Both the position numbers and the translations under genes were made by a program. This document shows, piece after piece, positions 56,410-64,000 of a stretch of DNA of 64,000 nt; the first letter of the stretch is position 1; each line of letters starts with the position of its first letter. The notes under the pieces are model-generated. The model ran no database searches and was not told the DNA's origin. It was given only the letters and a program-made list of their open reading frames with translations. This DNA is from Methylotenera sp. (lineage in GTDB: Bacteria; Pseudomonadota; Gammaproteobacteria; Burkholderiales; Methylophilaceae): positions 19,793 to 83,792 of the forward strand of contig NZ_JAQSDC010000054.1 of the NCBI RefSeq assembly GCF_029945705.1, read 5' to 3'.

Positions 56410-56437
56410 CTGGATTTCGACTTTCGTCGGAATGACA
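56410..56437. repeat. Degenerate REP-like short hairpin
   Basis: CTGGATTTCGAC-TTTC-GTCGGAATGACA resembles a common dispersed proteobacterial element built around GGATTCCC...GGGAATGAC. The centre CGAC-TTTC-GTCG forms a small hairpin. Only one full copy is in the window. Confidence 0.4.
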
Positions 56438-56461
56438 ATTAAGATTGATTAGAGATTTAAA

Positions 56462-59455
56462 ATGACCGAAGAAGTAAGCAAATATAAACTTAACTTACCT
56501 GAAACCAGCTTCCCAATGCGTGGTGATTTAGCGAAGCGTGAACCCGCTTGGCTTAAAGAGTGGCAAGATAAGCAGCTATATCAAAGAATTCGCAAAGCTC
56601 GCAAAGGCGCAAAGAAATTCATTCTGCATGATGGGCCACCGTATGCTAACGGGGATATTCATATCGGTCATGCGGTTAACAAAATCTTAAAAGATATCAT
56701 TATTAAAGCTAAAACCATGAGTGGTTTTGACGCACCTTATGTACCAGGCTGGGATTGTCACGGTTTGCCGATTGAATTGGTGGTTGAAAAAAATCACGGC
56801 AAAAATATTGATCCGGCTAAGTTTCGTGAGTTATGCCGTGAATATGCGGCAGAACAAGTGGCGCGTCAAAAGAAAGACTTTATCCGCCTAGGTGTGTTGG
56901 GCGATTGGGATAATCCGTACTTAACCATGGATTTTAAAACCGAAGCGGACATCATGCGCGCCTTGGGTGATATTCAAAAAAATGGTTATTTATACCAAGG
57001 TAGCAAGCCCGTACATTGGTGCGTGGATTGTGGTTCAGCATTGGCTGAAGCTGAGGTTGAATATGAAGATGTGAACTCGCCTGCAATTGATGTGGGTTTC
57101 AAAGTTGTTGATAATCGAGCTTTAAGTAAAGCCTTTGGCGTTGATGTTCAAGGCGATGCTTATGCAGTGATTTGGACTACTACTCCTTGGACTCTGCCAG
57201 CTAACCAAGCTGTTGCAGTGAACCCCGAGTTAGAGTACGACCTAGTGCAAACAGACAAGGGTTTATTTATACTAGGCGATTCTTTTGTTAATGACGCAGT
57301 TTCCAATCAAGTCTCGTCTGTTAGCTCATTAGATAATCCCTCTTCTGCAGACGTTAATAGTTTATTACTACCCCCAATTTTCCGTCGTTATGGAGTCAGC
57401 ACATATAAACGATTAGCGATGTGCAAAGGTATTAAACTTCAGTCTCTGATGCTTCAGCATCCATTCGATAACCGCCAAGTACCTGTCATCTGCGGTGACC
57501 ATGTGACAACTGATGCAGGTACAGGCTTAGTCCACACTGCTGCCGCACATGGTAATGATGACTGGCTGGTGATGAAAGCTAATTTTCCAAATGAAAAGCC
57601 ACGTATTTTAATGGGTGGTGATGGCAAATTCTTTAATAGCGACTTAGTTGAGTTTGCGGCGATTCGTGGCTTAGATAGAAAAGAGGCCAACAAGGTCATT
57701 TTGGCTGCCATGACAGAAAGTGGCGCTTTGCTCGCTAGTGCACGTTTGAACCATAGTTTTCCGCATTGCTGGCGTCATAAAACACCATTAATGCAATTGG
57801 CTACGCACCAATGGTTTATTGGTATGTATGCGCAAGATGCAGTGGGTATCAGCTTGCGTGAATATGCGAATAAAGCCGTAGATGCTACTGAGTTTTTCCC
57901 AGCTTGGGGTCGTGCGCGCTTAGAGGCGATGATTAAAAATCGTCCAGATTGGTGTGTATCGCGCCAACGTAACTGGGGTGTGCCTATGCCATTCTTTGTG
58001 CATAAAGAAACCGGTAATCCCCATCCACAAACCGCAGAATTGCTTGAAGCGGCTGCTTTGCTTGTTGAAGTGCGTGGCGTGGAAGCTTGGTTTAGCTTAG
58101 ATGGCGCAGCTTTCTTAGCTGAGCATGCAGCCTTAAGTGCGGATGACTACAAAAAAGTTACTTATACCTTAGACGTATGGTTTGATTCTGGCGCCACGCA
58201 TGCGGCAGTATTGAAACGTCGTCCTGAATTAGCGTTCCCAGCGGATTTATACCTTGAAGGTTCAGATCAACATCGCGGCTGGTTTCAAAGCTCATTGTTA
58301 ACGGGCTGTGCGATTGATGGTCGTGCGCCATACAACGCCTTGCTAACCCACGGTTTTGTGGTGGATGGCGCTGGTCATAAAATGAGTAAATCTAAAGGCA
58401 ACGTAGTTGCGCCACAAAAGGTGATGGATAGTTACGGTGCAGATATTCTGCGCTTATGGACTGCTTCGACCGATTACTCTGGCGAACTCACAATCTCTGA
58501 TGAGATCTTAAAACGCGTTGCAGAAAGCTATCGCCGTATTCGTAATACCATGAAATTCTTGTTGGCGAATATCGCAGATTTTGATGCAAATAAAGATTTA
58601 CTTCCAGTGAGTGAGTGGTTAGAGATTGACCGATATGCACTGCATCTGACCCATAAACTGCAAACAGAAGTGCTTGCTGATTATGACCGCTACGAGTTTC
58701 ATTTGGCTGTGCAAAAATTCGTGAGCTTCTGCTCAGAAGATTTGGGTGGCTTCTATTTAGATATTCTTAAAGACAGGCTCTACACAGCAGGTGAGAACTC
58801 ACCAGCGCGTCGCGCAGCACAAAGCGCTTTGCATGAAATTACGCATTGCATGATGCGATTAATGGCCCCAATTTTGAGTTTTACTGCGAATGAGATTTGG
58901 CAAACTTTAGGTCTTGAAGCAAATAAAACTGTATTTGAGGATGTTTGGTATGAATTGCCTCAAATCAATAACTCAGTAGAGTTGAGCGTAAAATGGATGA
59001 ATTTACGATCAGTTCGTGCAGAAGTGATGAAAACTCTGGAAAAGCTACGCACATCTGGTGATATAGGGTCCTCGTTACAGGCGGAAATTGATATTTATGT
59101 AGGGTCTAGCACGTTTGATATGCTTAATGATATAGGTGATGATTTGAAGTTTATTATGATTACTTCGAGAGCAGACCTGCATAGTGACACCTCTTTGAAT
59201 CAAAACCCAAGTCAGAGAGAATCTCACTTAAGAAACTTATCTGATTCCAGTCACTTATCAAAACAAGAGCAAGAAGGATTACTTTTGTCAGAGTTCGAAG
59301 GGGTAAAAGTTGAAGCAAATTCTTCAATATTTGTTAAATGCGACCGCTGCTGGCATTACCGTGCAGACGTAGCTGCTGACGCTGAACATCCGCATATTTG
59401 CGGCCGTTGCGTAAGTAACTTGTTTGGCAAAGGTGAGGCGCGCAAATATGCGTAA
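56462..59455 (+). CDS. ileS: Isoleucyl-tRNA synthetase
   Basis: Class I synthetase with editing domain. The 997-residue protein has HIGH at HIGHAVNK near 64, the CP1 editing domain ([12 protein letters not shown]), and KMSKSKGN near 643. The C-terminal zinc site is CDRCWHY with CGRC. It is longer than E. coli IleS (938). Two low-complexity inserts account for most of this: Ser/Asn-rich residues about 280-305, and about 905-935 rich in Ser/Gln/Leu. It is coupled to lspA by an 8-base overlap. Confidence 0.97.
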   Translation: MTEEVSKYKLNLPETSFPMRGDLAKREPAWLKEWQDKQLYQRIRKARKGAKKFILHDGPPYANGDIHIGHAVNKILKDIIIKAKTMSGFDAPYVPGWDCHGLPIELVVEKNHGKNIDPAKFRELCREYAAEQVARQKKDFIRLGVLGDWDNPYLTMDFKTEADIMRALGDIQKNGYLYQGSKPVHWCVDCGSALAEAEVEYEDVNSPAIDVGFKVVDNRALSKAFGVDVQGDAYAVIWTTTPWTLPANQAVAVNPELEYDLVQTDKGLFILGDSFVNDAVSNQVSSVSSLDNPSSADVNSLLLPPIFRRYGVSTYKRLAMCKGIKLQSLMLQHPFDNRQVPVICGDHVTTDAGTGLVHTAAAHGNDDWLVMKANFPNEKPRILMGGDGKFFNSDLVEFAAIRGLDRKEANKVILAAMTESGALLASARLNHSFPHCWRHKTPLMQLATHQWFIGMYAQDAVGISLREYANKAVDATEFFPAWGRARLEAMIKNRPDWCVSRQRNWGVPMPFFVHKETGNPHPQTAELLEAAALLVEVRGVEAWFSLDGAAFLAEHAALSADDYKKVTYTLDVWFDSGATHAAVLKRRPELAFPADLYLEGSDQHRGWFQSSLLTGCAIDGRAPYNALLTHGFVVDGAGHKMSKSKGNVVAPQKVMDSYGADILRLWTASTDYSGELTISDEILKRVAESYRRIRNTMKFLLANIADFDANKDLLPVSEWLEIDRYALHLTHKLQTEVLADYDRYEFHLAVQKFVSFCSEDLGGFYLDILKDRLYTAGENSPARRAAQSALHEITHCMMRLMAPILSFTANEIWQTLGLEANKTVFEDVWYELPQINNSVELSVKWMNLRSVRAEVMKTLEKLRTSGDIGSSLQAEIDIYVGSSTFDMLNDIGDDLKFIMITSRADLHSDTSLNQNPSQRESHLRNLSDSSHLSKQEQEGLLLSEFEGVKVEANSSIFVKCDRCWHYRADVAADAEHPHICGRCVSNLFGKGEARKYA

Positions 59456-59903
59456 GTATTTTGCTATAAGTGCAGTGATAGTTGCGCTTGATTTATACAC
59501 CAAGCATTTAATACAAGGTGCTTTCGCTTATGGCGAGATGCTCACGTTCACTAGCTTTTTTGACTTGGTGCATTATCACAATGAGGGTTCTGCATTTGGT
59601 TTTTTGCATGATGCTGGCGGTATTCAGCGTTGGTTTTTTGCTGGTGTTTCTGTCGTGGCAATTATTGTGATTAGTTATCTTATTCAGAAACATCGTACTG
59701 AAAAGCTCTTTTGTGTCGGTTTAGCCTTGGTGTTGGGTGGGGCAATCGGTAATTTGTATGACCGCGTGACATTAGGTTATGTCATTGATTTCCTTAATTT
59801 TCATTATCAGCACATGTATTGGCCTGCTTTTAATGTGGCTGATAGCGCGATTTGCGTGGGCGTAGGGCTGTTGCTGCTGGATAGTTTTAAAAAGCCAAGC
59901 TAA
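59448..59903 (+). CDS. lspA: Lipoprotein signal peptidase (signal peptidase II)
   Basis: Cleaves prolipoprotein signal peptides after lipidation. The 151-residue inner-membrane protein has four helices and the catalytic Asp pair in [16 protein letters not shown] and [11 protein letters not shown], with [12 protein letters not shown] 59448 overlaps the ileS stop and has AGGTGAGG upstream; a start at 59424 would lie deep in ileS. It serves the several lipoproteins encoded in this window. Confidence 0.97.
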   Translation: MRKYFAISAVIVALDLYTKHLIQGAFAYGEMLTFTSFFDLVHYHNEGSAFGFLHDAGGIQRWFFAGVSVVAIIVISYLIQKHRTEKLFCVGLALVLGGAIGNLYDRVTLGYVIDFLNFHYQHMYWPAFNVADSAICVGVGLLLLDSFKKPS

Positions 59904-59955
59904 ATATATACGCTAATTAAAGACTTTACATGGCAAAGGTGAATAACGCTTTATC

Positions 59956-60267
59956 ATGATTGACATCAATTTCACCTTTGTTGGCAAGTGTTGGGTATGG
60001 CAGGGTAAGGGTACTTGGCATTTCATTACTCTGCCGCAGGATAAATCCGAAGAAATAAAATTCTTTAGCGATAATCATTTTGGTAAAAGGCGCGGCTGGG
60101 GTTCGGTTCGCGTATCCGCTAACATCGGTGGCACCGCTTGGGAGACTTCGATTTTTCCATCTGGCAGCTTAGATGCTTATATCTTACCTATAAAAGCTGA
60201 AGTGCGTAAAAAGCAGAAAATAACGGCAGACGATGACGTGCAAGTGTCACTGCAAATTAGCATTTAA
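59956..60267 (+). CDS. DUF1905 domain protein
   Basis: The 103-residue protein has the family features: FVGKCWVWQGKGTWHFITLP, then RGWGSVRVSANIGGTAWETSIFP, and LPIKAEVRKKQKI at the end. DUF1905 folds as a small beta barrel and has no assigned biochemical role. It follows lspA by 52 bases and may be read through from it. It has a weak Shine-Dalgarno. Confidence 0.85.
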   Translation: MIDINFTFVGKCWVWQGKGTWHFITLPQDKSEEIKFFSDNHFGKRRGWGSVRVSANIGGTAWETSIFPSGSLDAYILPIKAEVRKKQKITADDDVQVSLQISI

Positions 60268-60310
60268 CTGGATTAGGTATTATTTTTAGCGCGCACAAAT
60301 AAACAGCTGC

Positions 60311-62449
60311 TCACTTCTTAAACCAAGTTGCAATTTCTGTTGCGGACAGCGGTATTGAGTAAAAGAAGCCTTGTACTACTTTGCAGCCGCTAGCTTTGAC
60401 AATGTCGGCTTGAAATTGATTTTCAATGCCTTCAGCGACAATATCTAGGCTAAGAGCATCCGCTAAAGCAACAATGGCCTTCACAATCACACGATCTTCT
60501 TCGCTGTTTTGCAAGCCGTCAATAAAGGTACGGTCAATCTTCACCTCATCTACCGACCAGCGTTTTAGGTAAATGAGCGATGAGTGCCCCATACCAAAAT
60601 CATCTAAAGAGATATTAAAGCCAGCCTCTTTAATAAAGCGCATATTTTTCTTTACGATATCAATGTCATCTAGCAAAGCATGTTCGGTAATTTCAATGCA
60701 AAGCATATTTGTGGGAATTTGATATTTAGCGGGTAGGGCTTTTAATGTATGAATTAGTCTATCAGACCGCAAGTGGCGTGCTGAAATATTTGTAGAGACG
60801 CGAGGGACTTGATAGCCTTGGTCTAGCCATGCACGAATTTGCTGGCAAACAGCTTCTAGCACCCAATCACCAATTTGGTTAATTAACGATGACTGCTCAG
60901 CTATTTTGATGAACTCTAATGGCGAGATTAAACCACGCTCAGGATGCTGCCATCTTAATAACGCCTCTATACCGACAAGACTCTGATTGGTGTTTTCTAC
61001 CTGAGGTTGATATTCTAAAAAGAGCTGGTTTTCTTTTAAGGCGTGGCGAATACCGTTTTCCATATCCAGCCATTGGTGGGCAATGAAATTCAGATTGGTG
61101 GTGTAAAACTCAAAACAATTGCGACCATTCTGTTTGGCTCTATACATGGCAAGATCTGCAAAGACCAGCAGGGACTGTGGATCTACGGTGTCATCTGGGT
61201 AGACACTAACACCTACGCTAATAGTGGAGTAAACACGTTGCTGATGCAGATCAAATGGCGTTGTGAATTTAGCAATAATGTCACGTACTAAGCGGTGGCC
61301 ATCTTGCGGCGATGCTTCTTCCATAATCATCACAAACTCATCACCACCAAGCCTACAAAGCGTATCAGAGGCGCGTATACAATCTGAAATGCGCTTGGTT
61401 GCCATCATAAGCAGTACATCACCAGCCTCGTGTCCAAGCGTATCGTTGACTAATTTAAAATGGTCTAAATCAAAAAACAGCAGTAAAACTTGGCTGTTTG
61501 TGCGGCTAGCTTTTGCAACCGCATGATTAAGTCTTTCTTTAAATAGGTTGCGGTTTGGTAAGCCAGTTAATTCATCATGTGAGGCTAGAAACTCAACACG
61601 GCGATTAAGGGCTATCATTTCGCTTACGTCGCGCCCAACGCCTCGGTAGCCAATAAAGTGCTTATCAGCATCAAAAATAGGTTTGCCTGATACGCGTAAG
61701 TAAGCCAGTTTGCCTGATTCATCAATAAAATGTACAACGTAATCAGAAAAGTGTTTATGCGATTTTAGCGTTTCAAGCATTTCACTGGGTGAGTGACTGT
61801 GACAGGTTTGTGCTAAGTCTACTAGGCTGTAAAACCCAAGCCCTGCAGGGCTTCCAGCTAAAGCTTGGATTTTTAATTGAGCATCAGACTCCCAAAACCA
61901 GTCGGCTGAGGCTTCGGCAAAGTCTCTGAAACGTGCTTCACTGATAATGAGTTTTTGCTTTTCTTCATTCAGTTCAATCAGCTTCTTATCCAGCTTAATA
62001 CGCATGATCTCAGCATGCTGTTTGTCTAAGCGCAATGGCCCAAAGTGCGATTTTGCGTTACTTTCTTTTGGGCTGGCTTGAAACCCTGCATTAATGATCT
62101 TATCAATGATGGGTAGTAAATCTTCCATCATCATCGGTTTAACCAAAAACTTGGTTGCACCTAAAGACATCGCGAAACGCTCATCTTGTGCTGAGGTGTA
62201 AGTTGCCGTGTAGAAAATAAAAGGAATTTTCTGTAAATATTCGTTTTGCTTGACCTCGCGGCACAAGCCGTAGCCGTCCATTTCAGGCATTAGAATGTCG
62301 GAAATGATTAAATCGACAGGGTTGGTTTTTATGTAAGCTAATGCCTTTAAGCCATTTTCAAAGCTTGCCACTTCATAGCCTTTGCTAGTAAGTACTACCT
62401 CTAGTAAATGCCTTGAATTCTCGTCATCTTCAGCGACTAATATTTTCAT
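60311..62449 (-). CDS. REC - PAS - GGDEF - EAL protein
   Basis: The 712-residue response regulator of c-di-GMP metabolism has a receiver (Asp51, LIISDILMPEMDG, Lys in FLVKPM), a coiled linker (about 130-175), and a PAS domain (about 175-290). The GGDEF domain has an intact signature at 368-372, and the EAL domain an intact EAL at 495-497 plus KIDRTFIDG. Both output motifs look competent, so it could make or degrade c-di-GMP. It is third in the kinase/receiver set, 29 bases after the single receiver. Confidence 0.95.
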   Translation of the reverse strand: MKILVAEDDENSRHLLEVVLTSKGYEVASFENGLKALAYIKTNPVDLIISDILMPEMDGYGLCREVKQNEYLQKIPFIFYTATYTSAQDERFAMSLGATKFLVKPMMMEDLLPIIDKIINAGFQASPKESNAKSHFGPLRLDKQHAEIMRIKLDKKLIELNEEKQKLIISEARFRDFAEASADWFWESDAQLKIQALAGSPAGLGFYSLVDLAQTCHSHSPSEMLETLKSHKHFSDYVVHFIDESGKLAYLRVSGKPIFDADKHFIGYRGVGRDVSEMIALNRRVEFLASHDELTGLPNRNLFKERLNHAVAKASRTNSQVLLLFFDLDHFKLVNDTLGHEAGDVLLMMATKRISDCIRASDTLCRLGGDEFVMIMEEASPQDGHRLVRDIIAKFTTPFDLHQQRVYSTISVGVSVYPDDTVDPQSLLVFADLAMYRAKQNGRNCFEFYTTNLNFIAHQWLDMENGIRHALKENQLFLEYQPQVENTNQSLVGIEALLRWQHPERGLISPLEFIKIAEQSSLINQIGDWVLEAVCQQIRAWLDQGYQVPRVSTNISARHLRSDRLIHTLKALPAKYQIPTNMLCIEITEHALLDDIDIVKKNMRFIKEAGFNISLDDFGMGHSSLIYLKRWSVDEVKIDRTFIDGLQNSEEDRVIVKAIVALADALSLDIVAEGIENQFQADIVKASGCKVVQGFFYSIPLSATEIATWFKK

Positions 62450-62478
62450 TAATAATGTTCTCTCGAGCTATTGACGGC

Positions 62479-62844
62479 TTATTTAGCTATCGCTTTTTGT
62501 ATCTGACCAATGACAAGTATTGGGTCTATTGGTTTTTCTATATAGGCGGTACAGCCTGCCGCCAGTAACTTTTCTTTATCGCCAGACATGGCGTACGAAG
62601 TCATTGCAATGATAGGAATATCTTTGCCTACAGGGTGCGCACGGATTCTTTTTAACACTTCTAAACCGTTAATGTCTGGCAGTTGAATATCTAAAATAAC
62701 AAAATCAGGCGGCATTGTCAGTGCTTGTTGCACACCCTCTAAACCCGTCATTGCGAACCGTGTTTTATATTGTGATTGCTCAAGAATAAAACGAATTAAC
62801 TCTAGGTTATTCTCATTGTCTTCTATTATCAATGCTGTTGTCAT
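62479..62844 (-). CDS. Single-domain response regulator (DivK-like)
   Basis: The 121-residue stand-alone receiver has an acidic pocket at IIEDNENN, phospho-acceptor Asp52 (VILDIQLPDING), Thr in AMTSYAMSG and Lys in YIEKPIDP. No output domain is present, so it probably relays or competes for phosphate between the neighbouring kinase and the REC-GGDEF-EAL protein. The start overlaps the kinase stop (ATGA). Confidence 0.94.
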   Translation of the reverse strand: MTTALIIEDNENNLELIRFILEQSQYKTRFAMTGLEGVQQALTMPPDFVILDIQLPDINGLEVLKRIRAHPVGKDIPIIAMTSYAMSGDKEKLLAAGCTAYIEKPIDPILVIGQIQKAIAK

Positions 62845-64000
62845 AAAGGAGGATCTTCTAAAATTGACTGATTATTGAGCAAAATCTGCTCTGATATTTT
62901 AATCGGCACTTTGATGGTAAAAGTGCTGCCTATACCCACTTGGCTTTCTACTTCAATGCTACCGCCCAATAATTGCGTTAAAATTTTACGCGTTAAATAT
63001 AAACCTAATCCTGTGCCTAGTGTTTTTATTTTTAAATGGGATTCGGCCCGCTCAAATGGTTTAAATAGCTGCGCTAGACCAGATTGGCTAATACCAATCC
63101 CGCTATCTCGAGTGGTGATGATTAACTCTTCGTTGAGTATTCTAGCCTCAATAGTCACATAACCTGCTTCGGTATATTTCACGGCATTGCTTACAACATT
63201 TAGAATTGCCTGATACAGTCTTTTTCGGTCTGTTTCTAGAGTGATGGTATCGCTGCAATCAATCTGTAAGTTTAGATGTTTACCTTCAGCAATATGATGT
63301 ATGACATTGACTACCTCATTAAACATAGGCTTTAGCGCAAATGATTCGATATGTATTTCTAAAAAGTCTGCTTCTATTTTTGAGATGTCAATTACATCAG
63401 AAATGAGTGAGAGTAAATGTTTAGCTGAATGGTAAGCACGACCAAGCTGATCTTTTTGTTTGGAATTAAGCTCGCCAGACATGCCTTGCAACACTACGCC
63501 TAGAAAACCGATAATTGAATTGAGCGGCGTTCTTAGCTCGTGCGACATGGAGGCCACAAACATCGATTTAATACGGTCTGCAGACTCGGCGCTTTCGCGT
63601 GCTTTAATTAAAGATGCCTGCAATACTTTTTTCTGCGTAATATCTTGGCCAATCGCAATCATTTGCCCGGCTTCATTACCACCATTTTTGCCTGCTTTAA
63701 CGATAGAACATTCAAACTCTATTTTTCTGCCATCAGCACATTTAAAAATTAACTCTACATTGCGGAAAGCTTCTCCTCTTTTTGTACCAATGCCAATGGC
63801 AATCGCTTTTTTGAATGATTCTTTTACAACAAATATATCAATAAAATTCTTACCTATGGCCTCTGTTCGGCTAAATCCAGTGACTCTTTCTGCTTCTGGA
63901 TTAAACTCAATAATCTCACCATCCATTTTGATCGTAAGTATAGGAATGACCCCTGTTGAAAAAAGTGGACACTTTTTATCGTATAAAATGACGAAAAGAA
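62841..64000 (-). CDS. PAS-domain sensor histidine kinase, partial (5' end outside window)
   Basis: The visible 386 or so residues begin inside a PAS domain (ILTIKMDGEIIEFNPEAERV split near the edge). A HisKA segment follows with the His in MSHELRTPLNSIIGF, then a HATPase domain with NVVSNAVKYTEAG, DSGIGIS and LGTGLGLYLTRKIL. The frame is open through the edge, so a longer N-terminus with further PAS or membrane parts is expected; the ATG at 63926 lies within the PAS fold. Its stop overlaps the next gene by 4 bases. Confidence 0.93.
   Translation of the reverse strand, partial: LFVILYDKKCPLFSTGVIPILTIKMDGEIIEFNPEAERVTGFSRTEAIGKNFIDIFVVKESFKKAIAIGIGTKRGEAFRNVELIFKCADGRKIEFECSIVKAGKNGGNEAGQMIAIGQDITQKKVLQASLIKARESAESADRIKSMFVASMSHELRTPLNSIIGFLGVVLQGMSGELNSKQKDQLGRAYHSAKHLLSLISDVIDISKIEADFLEIHIESFALKPMFNEVVNVIHHIAEGKHLNLQIDCSDTITLETDRKRLYQAILNVVSNAVKYTEAGYVTIEARILNEELIITTRDSGIGISQSGLAQLFKPFERAESHLKIKTLGTGLGLYLTRKILTQLLGGSIEVESQVGIGSTFTIKVPIKISEQILLNNQSILEDPPL

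Overview
The window is a dense, mostly ordinary stretch of chromosome from a Gram-negative betaproteobacterium. It is AT-rich by eye. The combination of system I cytochrome c maturation, ornithine-lipid genes, an argJ-ATPase-Nudix/ThiE cluster beside pilD-coaE-zapD-yacG, the ribF-ileS-lspA order and a very large DUF3683-type FAD/Fe-S oxidoreductase fits the family Methylophilaceae, such as a Methylotenera-like methylotroph. That placement is inferred from gene content and is not proven. I see no transposase, integrase, phage gene or CRISPR array.

Layout. 1-2.7 kb: the end of a ccm operon (ccmF' G H I). 2.7-12.7 kb: aminopeptidase N, a YbaL/Kef-type antiporter, an outer-membrane protein, tRNA-Arg(CCG), a diheme cytochrome c, apaH, and a minus-strand olsB-olsA pair for ornithine lipids. 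12.2-17 kb: a glycine-zipper lipoprotein, a PfkB-family kinase, a TetR regulator divergent from a secreted SRPBCC protein, an odd membrane protein whose N-terminus resembles a TetR effector domain, hemJ and a TlpA-like thioredoxin. 17-21 kb: the DUF3683 FAD/Fe-S fusion. 21-26 kb: an orphan ORF, an OmpA-like lipoprotein, a small Ala-rich lipoprotein and phoB-phoR-lipoprotein. 26-32.4 kb: an OFA-type MFS transporter, ribH-nusB, and a PP2C/FHA/GAF-HD-GYP signalling trio. 32.4-36.8 kb: an envelope cluster on the minus strand (TPR protein, L,D-transpeptidase, ppiA, ppiB, lpxH). 37-48 kb: cysS, a PleD-like diguanylate cyclase, argJ-DUF815-Nudix/ThiE, then pilD-coaE-zapD-yacG-pcuC on the minus strand. 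46.7-60.3 kb: an unknown gene, ispB, rplU-rpmA, obgE-proB, purE, purK, rpsT, murJ-ribF, ileS-lspA and a DUF1905 gene. 60.3-64 kb: a minus-strand PAS histidine kinase, single receiver and REC-PAS-GGDEF-EAL protein; the kinase runs off the window.

How parts work together. The most connected story is phosphate limitation. phoB has a Pho-box-like site in its promoter region. A second array of 11-bp-phased Pho-type half-sites lies directly upstream of olsB-olsA, which suggests PhoB-driven replacement of phospholipids by phosphorus-free ornithine lipids. A second local circuit is the TetR/SRPBCC divergon, whose shared intergenic region carries two copies of a TATAC-N6-GTATA palindrome. A nearby membrane protein appears to have reused a TetR-type ligand-binding fold without its DNA-binding domain. 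Three separate loci deal with cyclic-di-GMP (HD-GYP, PleD-like GGDEF, GGDEF-EAL), so second-messenger signalling is well represented.

Most genes are well-known families and were called from motifs read by eye. Start codons were moved from the longest frame where a Shine-Dalgarno sequence, signal peptide or lipobox argued for it.
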